From contig NZ_JADEXS020000001.1 of the NCBI RefSeq assembly GCF_015207005.2, forward strand, positions 3,658,001 to 3,722,000: DNA of 64,000 nucleotides. The letters run 5' to 3'. The position numbers and the translations under genes are program-made. Positions 9,790-19,657 of the stretch are shown here, piece after piece. The first letter of the stretch is position 1. Each line of letters begins with the position of its first letter. The notes beneath the pieces were generated by a model. The model was not told where the DNA came from. It ran no database searches and saw only the letters and a list, made by a program, of their open reading frames with translations. This stretch comes from Desmonostoc muscorum LEGE 12446 (lineage in GTDB: Bacteria; Cyanobacteriota; Cyanobacteriia; Cyanobacteriales; Nostocaceae).

Positions 9790-10000
9790 CAGTAGATCGA
9801 AAACTTTTGTAAGTTGACGAAATAATCAGGGTTTCAGCCAATGCTTTGGGGCTGATGATGGCGATCGCTTGCACTGCACTCTTAACCAACCGACAACGCC
9901 CGTTCCTTGAAAAGCAGACTCTAAAAGGATTGCGGCAAATTGTGTTTCTAAACTCAAATCAACAACTGGTAAGGATTCTGGAAAACTTTTCGGTCTACTG
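9790..10000 (-). mobile_element. 211-bp MITE, copy 2, inverted relative to copy 1
   Basis: The reverse complement is identical to 7451–7661 except at element position 8 (T to C, in one terminal repeat). It has its own 5-bp target duplication AAATT at 9785–9789 and 10001–10005. The different duplications show that the two copies inserted independently, rather than as the ends of one composite transposon. A 60-codon open frame crosses it (RPKSFPESLPVVDLSLE...). It lacks a recognisable ribosome-binding site and is regarded as element sequence, not a gene. Confidence 0.85.
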
Positions 10001-10038
10001 AAATTCATAACCAGAGCCTTTAATGCTTCGTTTTAGTA

Positions 10039-10111
10039 ATATCATGTCCAGTTGAAGACTTATCATTAGAGTGGAGAGTTTTTTTGATAAGTGATTAAAC
10101 AGACATGATAT
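10039..10111. repeat. 73-bp palindromic element with ATATCATGTC ends
   Basis: ATATCATGTC (10039–10048) is repeated inverted as GACATGATAT (10102–10111). An inner pair, ACTTATCA (10058–10065) and TGATAAGT (10085–10092), lets the whole element fold into a long hairpin. The same terminal decamer bounds a larger element at 25678–26231, which suggests a repeat family. No coding capacity. Confidence 0.6.
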
Positions 10112-10260
10112 AGTTGACGCTTATAAATCTAAAAGCTTGGCGTCAATCAATAAATTATTGACGGAATCAAAGAACAAAAAAGAGAAGGGTTTACAACATA
10201 GTTTTAGTAAATGGTTTATTTGGGATCTATTGCAGTAGACCCTAAACTCCTTGAGAGGTT

Positions 10261-12489
10261 TTATTTTTTTGCAAGTCCCTTAAACTCTTTTGTCAACTCT
10301 CTTGGTTGAAAATATTCGTGATCATGATACAAATAACTACTAGACTCATTTTTATCAATAATTCCATTTACGACTAAACCTAAGACATTATAATTAGATC
10401 TTTCTAATATCTCTTGAGCAGCGTTAGCACTGTTAGAATCAATTACCCCAGGTCTAGCCACTAATAAAATCCCATCAGTCATTTGGCTTAAAGTCAAAGC
10501 ATCGGCCGCTAAAAGTAGGGGAGGTGCGTCAATAATTACAAAGTCATAATGATATCGAGATGAACAATTGTCAATTAGTGATGCCATGCGCTTTGAATCA
10601 AGCAAAGCAAGCGGGTTGGGAGGTCTAACTCCAGCAGTTAAAACATCAAGGTTATCCATTACCTTAGATACAGCAATGTCAAATTCAACTTGATCCACAA
10701 GAACCTCACTCAAACCAACTGCATTAGTTAGTTCCCAGAGGTGATGCTGAGAAGGAACTCGCATGTCTGCATCAATTAGTAAAACTTTGCGCCCTAATTG
10801 AGCTATCGCAGCTGCCAAGTTAGCTGAAACTGTAGACTTGCCTTCTTTAGGAACTGCACTAGTCACTACGATAGTTTTGAGAACTTTATCTGAACTCAAA
10901 AATTTGAGATTTGCTTGAATCATGCGATACATTTCGCTTGTTAAGGAGTGAGGCGTATCTCTAACAGCAATTTTTTGAGTTATTGATTCTGCTCTTGAAT
11001 AACTCGAGTGAACTTTTTTAACAGACAAGGGAATAATTCCAAGTAACGTGTATCTAAACACATCTCTGACTTCCTTAAGTGTTTTCAGAGATCTATCTCT
11101 CATGCCCAAGAAAAGAATGGTTGTAGTGGCGAAAAATAAACCCAACATCACTCCTACTACCAAAACAATCATTCTTGTGGTTTTTACCGGCTCTTTAGGC
11201 ACTAAAGCTTGAGCAATAATCCGCGAACTGGCTGTATTTGTATTCTCAACTAACTGTAATTCTTGAACCTTTTTCAATAAAGTTTGGTATGTTGACTCTG
11301 CGACTTCAAGTTTCCGTTCTAACTCGCGCTGATTTTGTACTAACTGGGGTATAATTTCGACGCGTTGCTGGTAGCTAGACCGGGAATTATACAGAGAGGA
11401 GAGTCTTTTGGCTAAGCCGAGACGTTGCACTTCTGATTGCAGAAAATTTTGGATCAGGTTTTGTCTGAGTTCTCCAATCTGCAATAAGTTCTGCGGAACT
11501 TCTGTTTGATTGCCGATAGTTTGAGGAATTTGCTGCTGTAGCAGAGTTTTTAAGTTGGCTTTTTTTGCTTCAAGATTAACAATTGCAGGGTTGTCATCTT
11601 GGAAACGACTGCGCTCAGTCGCTAACTGGCGATCGACATCTTGAAGTTGTGTAAGAATTCCCTGTACAGCAGGTGACTGACTGAGGGCACTCACTGCGAT
11701 CGCCTGCTGGGAATTTAAATTGACTTTCTGACGCAGTTCATTGGTTTGAGCGTTAACTTCATCCAGTTGAGCTTGAACAGTATTAATCTCACTGTCTAGA
11801 TTCCCAATAATGCTAACTGCTGATTTTGTCTCCTCTGATAAATCTGCAATCCGATACTTCTGTTTAAATATACGTAGTGCTATTTCTGCATTATCAACAG
11901 CGGCTTGAGTTTTAGGAAGCTGTTTAGCCATAAATTGACGGGTTGCTGCTGCTTCCGAGCGATTTGTCAGAATATCATTTTCTAGATAAAGACCCATGAT
12001 TGTGTTGATGACTGCGGCTGCTTCTTCAGGGTCAGCGCTGGCATAACTAATCCGCAACACATCTGTCCCGCCAACAATTTTTAGGTTCAAGGCTTTTTGT
12101 AGCCTTTCTAATTCTAAAGGTTTACCTTCGTTATCCTTCAGTTCTAGTTTGTCTATTGTCTGTTGCAACAAAGCAGGGGAAGAAATAACTTCCATTTGAG
12201 TGCTTATAGGATTTTGAGTCGCCACCAGAGATTTCAAATCTCCTGAGTCTCCTCCTTCGGAATAACTAGGCACAAGATTAGATCCTGCGACCTTAAAAGA
12301 GGGGGTTTTGAATAAGAGTTTCCCTTCTGCTTCAAAGGATGGTTTGATAAATTTTGTAGCTATAGCACTCAGGATAACTGTAGCCACAAATACACTAAGA
12401 CCAGGAAACCACCACCGTTTTAATATCGATAAGTAACGACTAAGGTCTAAGTCGATAGATTCTCTAGATTCCATAGATTTCTCTGACAT
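10261..12489 (-). CDS. Wzc-type polysaccharide co-polymerase/tyrosine autokinase
   Basis: 742 residues. The N-terminal Wzz-type chain-length domain is bounded by transmembrane helices near 27–50 and 438–462, with a long periplasmic coiled-coil region between them. The C-terminal BY-kinase domain has Walker A AVPKEGKST near 545, Walker A' LLIDADMRV near 568 and Walker B FVIIDAPP near 646. A modest Tyr cluster close to the C-terminus (SSYLYHDHEYF) is a plausible autophosphorylation tail. Such fused proteins control polymer length and export together with Wza and Wzy. The start MSEKSMESRESIDLDLSRYL matches the usual N-terminus. A 314-bp gap separates it from the polymerase gene, so it may have its own promoter. 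Confidence 0.92.
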   Translation of the reverse strand: MSEKSMESRESIDLDLSRYLSILKRWWFPGLSVFVATVILSAIATKFIKPSFEAEGKLLFKTPSFKVAGSNLVPSYSEGGDSGDLKSLVATQNPISTQMEVISSPALLQQTIDKLELKDNEGKPLELERLQKALNLKIVGGTDVLRISYASADPEEAAAVINTIMGLYLENDILTNRSEAAATRQFMAKQLPKTQAAVDNAEIALRIFKQKYRIADLSEETKSAVSIIGNLDSEINTVQAQLDEVNAQTNELRQKVNLNSQQAIAVSALSQSPAVQGILTQLQDVDRQLATERSRFQDDNPAIVNLEAKKANLKTLLQQQIPQTIGNQTEVPQNLLQIGELRQNLIQNFLQSEVQRLGLAKRLSSLYNSRSSYQQRVEIIPQLVQNQRELERKLEVAESTYQTLLKKVQELQLVENTNTASSRIIAQALVPKEPVKTTRMIVLVVGVMLGLFFATTTILFLGMRDRSLKTLKEVRDVFRYTLLGIIPLSVKKVHSSYSRAESITQKIAVRDTPHSLTSEMYRMIQANLKFLSSDKVLKTIVVTSAVPKEGKSTVSANLAAAIAQLGRKVLLIDADMRVPSQHHLWELTNAVGLSEVLVDQVEFDIAVSKVMDNLDVLTAGVRPPNPLALLDSKRMASLIDNCSSRYHYDFVIIDAPPLLLAADALTLSQMTDGILLVARPGVIDSNSANAAQEILERSNYNVLGLVVNGIIDKNESSSYLYHDHEYFQPRELTKEFKGLAKK

Positions 12490-12803
12490 AAATCTTCACA
12501 ATTACAGGTTTCAAGGGAGAAGTTCAATATTTATGTACTCAGACCACAAAAATTACAGTAAATGTCAATTCTTGGTAATACTTTAATAATTTTAAATTAA
12601 TTACGTATCTTAAGTATAACAGTATAAATTAGATTTGTAAACTTACTTGTATTTTTTTTGCATATTTTTACTGATAAAGTCTTGATATCCCCTTTCTTGA
12701 GCGAACATAAAATTTTGGGAACTAATGGCAAGCTTGGCCGTAACAAAACAATTTTATGCTTTTAGTGAATTAGTCTAGCATACTAACGTAGTGAATATCT
12801 ACT
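12490..12803. other. Intergenic region between wzc-like and wzy-like genes
   Basis: An AT-rich 314-bp spacer without ORF, repeat or clear terminator. It is probably the promoter region of the Wzc-type gene. Confidence 0.4.
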
Positions 12804-14063
12804 CTAATTGTCTATAACTTGTGATTTTATTTTTCTTTCACGTGTGATTTTTACTGATAAACATACCGTCACATAGAGTATCCAATTAAAAGAATTCGAT
12901 TGCAGCAAGGCAGATTCAGTCAAGCTAGCCAAAATTATATATGTCATGTGAATAACTGGCCAAATATCGGATGCTGTTTTACTAATACGCACCCAACTCA
13001 CTGCTTGTAGATAACTGCGCCAAAATCCTAAGATGAATAACCCCAACCCTAAAAACCCCAAATCCAGACAAATGGTCAAATAACCATTGTGGGCGTGGCT
13101 TGGTGTCCATCCTGAATTAAGCCAAATATAGGCAGATTCACCATCCCATCCTTGCCAGAATGCAGCATAACCATAACCAAGCCAAGGACGTTTCCAAATC
13201 ATATCCATCACTAGGGGCCACAAATCTGTTCGACCTGTGAGTGTTGGATCTTTACCGATTCCACTCAACACCGCATCAGCAGTATAGGACAACCAAAAAT
13301 ATAAAATTTGGCTGATGGTTGCCATTATTATGAGGGTTGGTACCATAAACTCGTATGACCAGCGCCAAACTTGAAAAGCAAAAAATACCACTATCATAAT
13401 TAGCAAAAGAGCCAGAGATGAAGTTGAGGAAGAAAGCAGCAAGAGGAGTATTGAAAAGCTAAAACCCGCCCATAAAAGCCAACGCCAACTATGTCCTTTA
13501 TTTTGATATCCAAGGATAAAAAAAACTATACTGCTAATAACCATCCTTGCTCCTAGACCGTTTTTATGAGTGAATACTCCACGCCACTTTGATGAGCCAG
13601 CGTCAGCTTGTATTCCGTATTGAGGCAAGGCTACAGCAAACATAAAACTCAACACTATAACAATGCCAAAACTCCAAGCAAGTAATTCTAATTGTTGTTT
13701 TAAGCTGTACCGCGAGGCAAAATACATGCCAAATAAGCTAGAATTAATGAGGGAGAAACTACTTTTTAATGTTGCTGAGGCATCAGCAGACCAAATAATA
13801 GAAACAGCTGCCAATATGAATATTGGATAAAACGAAAAGCCTTTAGTCAGAATGTAAATAGTTTTTTTCCAACGCAAAATTAGTAGAAATAATGTAATTG
13901 CGTATATTATTAAATAAATAATTCTAGTCAAAGAATTATCATACTCTACATGATCCTGCTGTAGCGCTCCTCCTGAGAGTACAACGGTTATAATAGCACC
14001 TGAATAAACGATCAAAGATGCAACTGTGAATACATACTCAGCAAAAATTAGTAGTTTTCTCAT
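12804..14063 (-). CDS. O-antigen ligase/Wzy-like polymerase, multispanning membrane protein
   Basis: 419 residues with about ten to eleven hydrophobic helices. The larger periplasmic loop contains GKDPTLTGRTDLWPLVMDMI and RPWLGYGYAAFW, followed by PSHAHNGYL. The TGR-x-W and H(A/S)HN motifs are typical of the Wzy_C/WaaL superfamily. In this locus it most likely polymerises exopolysaccharide repeat units at the periplasmic face of the inner membrane. A ligase role cannot be excluded. It lies 30 bp downstream of the GT4 gene on the same strand, so an operon is likely. Confidence 0.85.
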   Translation of the reverse strand: MRKLLIFAEYVFTVASLIVYSGAIITVVLSGGALQQDHVEYDNSLTRIIYLIIYAITLFLLILRWKKTIYILTKGFSFYPIFILAAVSIIWSADASATLKSSFSLINSSLFGMYFASRYSLKQQLELLAWSFGIVIVLSFMFAVALPQYGIQADAGSSKWRGVFTHKNGLGARMVISSIVFFILGYQNKGHSWRWLLWAGFSFSILLLLLSSSTSSLALLLIMIVVFFAFQVWRWSYEFMVPTLIIMATISQILYFWLSYTADAVLSGIGKDPTLTGRTDLWPLVMDMIWKRPWLGYGYAAFWQGWDGESAYIWLNSGWTPSHAHNGYLTICLDLGFLGLGLFILGFWRSYLQAVSWVRISKTASDIWPVIHMTYIILASLTESALLQSNSFNWILYVTVCLSVKITRERKIKSQVIDN

Positions 14064-14093
14064 ATTCTTATAAATTGACTAATATTTTTCTAG

Positions 14094-15197
14094 TTATGGC
14101 ATTTTTTTTGCCTCAATAATTTCTTGATAAATTTCCACTGTTTGAGCAGCAATATTTAGCCAATTTAAATCTTGCTGACACCGAGCTATTGCTGCACTTC
14201 GCATACGTTGTTGCAAGTCGCGATTGCTCAGCAAGGAAATAATTGCGTCAGCTAGAGCTTGGACATCCCGTGGTGGAACTAACAACCCATCTTTTTTATG
14301 CTGAACTATCTCACTTAATCCACCCACTTCAGAGGCTACAACCAGACTTCCCATTCCATAAGATAAGGCTGCTACACCACTTTGAGAAGCTTCGATATAT
14401 GGCAAGACTGTTATTGTACTACGTTGAAATAAATTACTTACTTGTTCAACAGGGATAAAGTCATTGATAATTTCGTAGCGTTTATCGTCATAACCATCAG
14501 GAAAATATTGCTTTATATTCTCTCCTTGTCCTGCAATAATCAGCTTGACTTCAGAGATATGTTCAGCAATTAAAGGCATAGCCTCAAGTAAATATCTCAA
14601 TCCTTTATAAGGCCAGATACGTCCAAAAAATAGCAATGTATATGGTTCCCGTAATTGACTATTTGGACTATGACGACGCTTATACAAACTACCAAGTTCC
14701 CCATGAGGTAAAACATTTACTCGCTCTTGGGGTACATTAAATTGTTCAGTTAGAGCCTTTTTTAGCTGATGAGTATGAACAATCAATTTTTGTGAACGGT
14801 AGAAGGCAATACGTCTGGTATATTCTGAACCAAATGTGCTTTTGCGATCGCCAGGGTGACGGAAGACATCATGGATAGTTGTCACTAATGGTGGCATTTT
14901 GTTGACCAGTAACGTCCAGTCATACCAAGGATCGTTAGTTTCTTGTACATGTAAAACATCTGCCCGTATGTCTTTGATCATACGCATCATCAAGGTCATA
15001 GACAACAAGTTTCGTGGATCACGCATCCTTGGTTTCTTAAAGCTGATTACGCGGATATTGGAATTGAGGTCATTACGGCAGACACCTGAGATTTTCTCCG
15101 GATGAATTAACGTTAAGTCAACATACTTAACTAGGTTGTTGGCTAATTCAATAGTATAGTCTTCAAAGCAAAAATGTAGTAGAGCTACCTTGATCAT
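14094..15197 (-). CDS. Glycosyltransferase family 4 (GT-B fold)
   Basis: 367 residues. The C-terminal Rossmann half begins at LLFFGRIWPYKGLRYLLEAM. The donor-binding Glu-rich motif EASQSGVAALSYGMGSLVVA is followed by SEVGGLSEIV, which is diagnostic of the GT4 retaining enzymes. The N-terminal half contains DVLHVQETNDPWYDW and HDVFRHPGDRKSTFGSEYTR. It is a cytoplasmic sugar transferase for the exopolysaccharide repeat unit; the sugar specificity is unknown. It sits between the flippase-like and polymerase-like genes, with 83- and 30-bp gaps. Confidence 0.9.
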   Translation of the reverse strand: MIKVALLHFCFEDYTIELANNLVKYVDLTLIHPEKISGVCRNDLNSNIRVISFKKPRMRDPRNLLSMTLMMRMIKDIRADVLHVQETNDPWYDWTLLVNKMPPLVTTIHDVFRHPGDRKSTFGSEYTRRIAFYRSQKLIVHTHQLKKALTEQFNVPQERVNVLPHGELGSLYKRRHSPNSQLREPYTLLFFGRIWPYKGLRYLLEAMPLIAEHISEVKLIIAGQGENIKQYFPDGYDDKRYEIINDFIPVEQVSNLFQRSTITVLPYIEASQSGVAALSYGMGSLVVASEVGGLSEIVQHKKDGLLVPPRDVQALADAIISLLSNRDLQQRMRSAAIARCQQDLNWLNIAAQTVEIYQEIIEAKKMP

Positions 15198-15280
15198 AAG
15201 TAGGTTGTAATAGAATAATATAGATATTTTTTAACTAGATATTTGACAGGTTTAATTTTTTCGATCTTTTATATTTTCTG

Positions 15281-16801
15281 TTAATTTTTGTTAAACAATT
15301 TTATCCAAACAGCGTGGACACCTCCGAATTTATGGATTGCCAAACAACTAACAAATAAAGAGTAGGCGCAAGCTGCAAGCAGCACAATCAATATAAAATC
15401 TCGGGTAAATTGTTGTAGTATTAAAAATACTAATAGCATACCAACGGTAATTAACAGGGGACGAAGTATTGTTCGCAATAAACGTAACGAAAACAAGTTT
15501 CTATAAACAGCGTATCCCAGTAGACTACAACTAGTAAACCCCATTGCCAATGACATAAACGCTGCACCCATTAGTTTATATTGTGAGATGAATACTATAC
15601 CTAATAATGCCCCTACAACATTGGTAGCAACAACTTCAATCAGGTTAAATCTTTCTAAGCCATTGGCTAAAAGCGCATAAAAAAATGTTTGTGAAAATGG
15701 GTATAAAATTAGAGATAAGCAACTTACTTTTAAAACAGGATTTATCTGACTAAAACTAGGATCTTTGTAAATCAATGTTATTAAATCACCTCCGATAAAA
15801 AATATGACAATTATCAGCGGCAATGCCATACACAAAAGCATTTCAATAACGTTTTCGGTAATCTCACGAAATTTCCCCTGTTCTAGAGATACTGCCTTTG
15901 ACATAGAAGGAAAAGAAGCCATGCATACGCTATCGCAAATTATTGTAAATGGTAGCATCAATTGTCCGATCACTCCATAAAGACCAACCATCAATTCACT
16001 TCCTATTAGTGAAATCATGAGAATAGACATTCTACTACTAATTACACCTATTGCATTAATAAGGACAAATGTACGAGCGTAATTGAATAATTGCCATATA
16101 AAATCTTTTTTAATTTGCCATTTTGGCTTAACTATTCTAGTCAACAAAATCCATTCAATCACAAAAACTAAAATTTCAGATATTACTAAAATTCCAGCTA
16201 AATGATTGACTCCATAATTCATGTTCATCAACCAAATCATCACCAGTAAACGTAGAATATAAACTGGCACGGTAGAGATAGAAATCATGTTCATTTTCTC
16301 TTGAGCTTGAAAAATTGCCTCCGTAATATTGGAAAGTGAAAACGGAATGATTGTTAGTCCGATGATGTAACAAGTGATTGATGTGTCAGAATTGTAGGGC
16401 AAAATAAATACCCAAATAACCATTACAGCATAAGCAATAATGCTTAAAATTATCTGCAATAAAATACCATTCACCAGGTAAACAGGCATCTCTTCTGGCT
16501 TGCGAGACAAATCTCGTGTAAACAAGGTTTTTAAACCTTGGGAAGCAATCACCATAAAGATGTAGTAATAGCTAAATCCTAGTATGTATCGCCCTAATTC
16601 ATAGGCTCCTAGAATACGAGCTATAGATGCCATTAGCACAAAACTTGTAATGCTTTGTACTAATCGGTTCACCAACAATGAGAGAGAATTAGTTAGTAGT
16701 TTTCGTTTTCCCACTGTCTGTATATTCAGAAATAAATTAATTACTGAAAGAGAATTGAGTAATATATTTTCTTTGTGGTCAACTACAAAAATGTTGCCCA
16801 C
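15281..16801 (-). CDS. Wzx-type oligosaccharide flippase (MOP superfamily)
   Basis: 506 residues with about twelve to fourteen predicted transmembrane helices. It has the RND/Wzx-like N-terminal pattern LLTNSLSLLVNRLVQSITSF...ARILGAYELGRYILGFSYYYIF. Its position as first gene of a flippase–GT4–polymerase run supports a role in flipping lipid-linked repeat units. The translated start at 16801 adds a less conserved 30-residue lead; an internal start nearer KRKLLTNSL is possible. No frameshift is seen. Confidence 0.85.
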   Translation of the reverse strand: MGNIFVVDHKENILLNSLSVINLFLNIQTVGKRKLLTNSLSLLVNRLVQSITSFVLMASIARILGAYELGRYILGFSYYYIFMVIASQGLKTLFTRDLSRKPEEMPVYLVNGILLQIILSIIAYAVMVIWVFILPYNSDTSITCYIIGLTIIPFSLSNITEAIFQAQEKMNMISISTVPVYILRLLVMIWLMNMNYGVNHLAGILVISEILVFVIEWILLTRIVKPKWQIKKDFIWQLFNYARTFVLINAIGVISSRMSILMISLIGSELMVGLYGVIGQLMLPFTIICDSVCMASFPSMSKAVSLEQGKFREITENVIEMLLCMALPLIIVIFFIGGDLITLIYKDPSFSQINPVLKVSCLSLILYPFSQTFFYALLANGLERFNLIEVVATNVVGALLGIVFISQYKLMGAAFMSLAMGFTSCSLLGYAVYRNLFSLRLLRTILRPLLITVGMLLVFLILQQFTRDFILIVLLAACAYSLFVSCLAIHKFGGVHAVWIKLFNKN

Positions 16802-18058
16802 AAAAAAAATTTTCTAAAAAAATTAATAAAAAAGGGGCGTGATTTCTTTGGAATTTCATAATACAAAGCTTTTGCCCTTCTAAGCTTCTAATTTATTACT
16901 ACTTGCTGCCTGACAGCACTGGTATTAATCTAAAACTTTTATAATGTCAAATATCCCTTGATAACTTAACTTAATATGTTGTAAAAAATACTTGATAGCC
17001 ATAATTCAATAAGTCAGGTTTAAAGGTACTATGACCTTTTAGTTGAGTAAAATTTGCCCCAAATTCCTACAGTTTTCTTGCAGGCTTGCTTCCAGTAGAA
17101 GTTAATCGTTTACTAAGCAATATTAACATCTTTATTCAAAGTATTTTAATTTTGCCTAGAAAGTTTGTTTTTATTTAGGCAGAATTACTGAAGTTAAAGG
17201 TTACATGGATAATATATAACGAAATGCATCAAAATTGTTGAAATTTGTTACAAAAATTTATATTTTTTAGGATTCGGCATAGCAAATTCAATAAACACCA
17301 TATCCTCTGTGATCTGTTTGCCTGGTTTTGGTCACATCACGGAGTTAGTTATGATAGTGATTAAGACTTACCCACTGTACAAATTTATTATCTTATGAAT
17401 CAACGAAAATACGTTCTTTCAAGCTTTTATCAACCATTCTTGAATACATAGCGTAGGCGTAGCCCAACCCAGGTATCGCCTAAAAAATGTCCAAAAATCA
17501 AGGTTTAATGCCTGAAAACCTGGCAACATTTTTTGCTTTTTATGTCAATGCCTAAGTCCTAATTTTATGCCTTGATATTAACTTCACATTAATTTTATAT
17601 ATGAAGAAACAAAATGAAGATTCAGTAATAATTATTAGCTCATTGAGCAAACTTTAACAAAAAACGATAGAGTTTCTTACTATAATTATGAAAAAATAGT
17701 AAGAAATATATAGCAATCCTAAATGACTTATGAGAATATACGGAAATATACAACGTTATTTATAAAACTTAGTTTTAAGCTATATATTATCCAATATATA
17801 TAATTGTAGCCTCAAAATAAGTCATAAATGAGTGTTTAAAACTACGTTTTTAGATTAAGTATTTTCTCACATATGATTCAGGATTGCTATGTTAAGACCT
17901 ATAATTGAATATAAATTGAGACAACTAACTAGAGACACATTAATCAAAAGCTTTTTGCTAGCTATGCTCAAACAAAATATATATAATGTTCTATTGGATA
18001 CTAGACTGTTCATCAGAGCTTAAATTTTCACTACACTAAAGCATGAGGTATAAATACA
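16802..18058. other. Long AT-rich intergenic region between flippase and methyltransferase
   Basis: About 1.26 kb without a convincing gene. It contains a gcgtaggcgtagccc repeat near 17451–17465, common in Nostoc-type genomes. It also holds a 181-bp inverted-repeat-ended element (17710–17890). Several frames are broken by frequent stops. It probably includes the promoter of the minus-strand polysaccharide operon near 16.85–17.1 kb. Confidence 0.5.
17710..17890. repeat. Degenerate MITE-like element with ATAGCAATCCT ends
   Basis: The left end ATAGCAATCCTAAATGACTT is matched at the right end by the inverse of ATAGCAATCCTGAATCATAT; the similarity continues imperfectly through TGAGAA. A second inner inverted pair (AAAACTTAGTTTTAA and AAAACGTAGTTTTAA, inverted) makes the element foldable over most of its length. 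No target duplication could be confirmed and there is no coding capacity. It is probably an old non-autonomous element. Confidence 0.55.
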
Positions 18059-18955
18059 GTGGTTAAGAAATTAGACACAAATCGCTTAATGAGATTTCTC
18101 ACCAGATATAAATGGAAATTAATGACGAATTTACATTTGAATAATACGAAGATAAATCGTATTTTGCGCCCTGTAAATGATTTGGAAATGGGAGAAATAA
18201 ATATAGAAATCAGCAATTTATGTCTTTCGGAAAGTGATTACAAAAAATTTGTGAGTTCAGATATCCTTAGCAAATATAATAAGCTTGATTATATCCATAC
18301 CAAGCCTCTTGAATACTTAACAACATTGAGTTTGTTAGATTTGAAAGAAGGTGACAAAATACTGGATGCCGCAGGTGGCGAAGAAGCTGAATATATCAAG
18401 GCTGTAATAGCAGTTTCTGATTTCAATTTGATTCCTTACTGTCAAGATTCGTTATTAGATGGAATAACCAGAGATGGAATTAAATATATAGGTGGCTCTA
18501 TTGATGCGATCCCCCTCCCAGATAATTCTCTGGATGGAATTAGCTGCCATCACTCTTTTGAACATTTCCGAGATGATTTAGATATTAAATTTATTAAAGA
18601 GGCAGTACGTCTATTGCGAGTGGGCAAGAGACTTGTAATTGCACCACTATTTCTCGCTAACGAGTATGCAGAAATCTGGAACAGTAAACAGATTGAGAAG
18701 TACGATATCGAAACAGCAATTACAATTTTTGACAATACTGCAACTTTTCCGGGGTGGGGTCCTTATGAAGGCTTTGCCAGAACTTATAGCCCTGCTGCGT
18801 TTAGAGCAAGAATTATTGAGAATTTACCACGCAATTGTCAGGCACAAGTATACAAAGTTCTTGTTGATGGAAAACCCGTGCCAGATCTAAAGAAAAATTA
18901 TCATCAACCTCTGCTCAATGGTGAAATGAAGGCACTGGTAATAGTCAAAACCTAG
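18059..18955 (+). CDS. SAM-dependent methyltransferase, class I-like
   Basis: 298 residues from a GTG start, with a GAGG about 10 bases upstream; ATG at 18089 is an alternative. The central part shows a Rossmann methyltransferase pattern: a motif-I-like segment KILDAAGGEEAEY near residue 99, then LPDNSLDGISCHHSFEHF near 150–170 (the Methyltransf_11 acidic strand and HSFEH post-motif), and LLRVGKRLVIAPLF. Motif I is degenerate (DAAGGEE rather than the usual DxGxGxG). The substrate is unknown. It lies about 700 bp upstream of the NRPS gene on the same strand, so it could be a tailoring enzyme, but the gap makes that only a possibility. Confidence 0.65.
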   Translation: MVKKLDTNRLMRFLTRYKWKLMTNLHLNNTKINRILRPVNDLEMGEINIEISNLCLSESDYKKFVSSDILSKYNKLDYIHTKPLEYLTTLSLLDLKEGDKILDAAGGEEAEYIKAVIAVSDFNLIPYCQDSLLDGITRDGIKYIGGSIDAIPLPDNSLDGISCHHSFEHFRDDLDIKFIKEAVRLLRVGKRLVIAPLFLANEYAEIWNSKQIEKYDIETAITIFDNTATFPGWGPYEGFARTYSPAAFRARIIENLPRNCQAQVYKVLVDGKPVPDLKKNYHQPLLNGEMKALVIVKT

Positions 18956-19657
18956 ACTCTAACTTTCTGAGACATCAATGTTTAAATAGACCTCAATCTT
19001 CCCTCAGATTGGCCACCAGCAAGCTGAAACTTAGTGGTTGCTATAGCTCGATGGAACTGCTTCAAGATTACGTCAAGCTAGGTTTGCAATTCATTCATTT
19101 TTTTGAGCAAGTTATCTAGGTTCAAGTTCAGGTAACTCAACTTCTTCCATTTTAATTTTTGATTCTACAACCTTACACCTGAATGCTTACGAAACTTGAA
19201 GCATTTACAGCAAATTGCAATTTGGTCAGGTACAGATAATTGTAGGGGCACAACATGTTCTGCCCCTACCCGTCTACTTCATTTACCTGAAATACGCTGT
19301 ATTTTGGCTTTTACTAGCTTTTGCTATTCCATAGGCATCTTTATAAAAAGCTTAATTTTACACTTTTAAATAGCAACGGTTGCATGTCGTCCCGCAACCT
19401 TAGACATTGTTGATGAGAAGCAATTAAGCTGATGTGCTTTTAAGTTGCATAATGTCAGATCGCTAGTAAAGACCCGATGACGCCCAGATGCAATTTAAAT
19501 GACGATTACCTTACCAATAAATAAAGCCTTTATACTTATTTTTCCTGATGTTTATATAGAAGAGGCGTCTAAAGTAATTGATGTTGTTGAACAAACCTTA
19601 AACTATTGTTGTTTGTACTCAAACCAGAGACTATATTGAGTTGTTGATATATAAAAA
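18956..19657. other. Intergenic region upstream of the NRPS gene
   Basis: About 700 bp. At about 19232–19305 it contains a dispersed repeat: a hairpin GTAGGGGCA...TGCCCCTAC followed by an acttcatttacctgaaa-type tail, also present at about 63061–63120. The remainder is AT-rich without a gene. The stretch 19500–19657 is the presumed NRPS leader. Confidence 0.5.
19232..19305 (+). repeat. Dispersed hairpin-plus-tail repeat, copy 1
   Basis: TGTAGGGGCA...TGCCCCTACC forms a hairpin and is followed by CTTCATTTACCTGAAATACG. The same arrangement occurs at 63061–63120, and the tail alone occurs at about 52738–52772. The conserved order of hairpin and tail in separate intergenic regions marks a small repeat family. 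Confidence 0.6.

Noticed and set aside
7446..10005. Composite transposon carrying the beta-helix gene between two MITEs
   Set aside because: Each copy has its own, different 5-bp target duplication, so they inserted separately and not as one unit.
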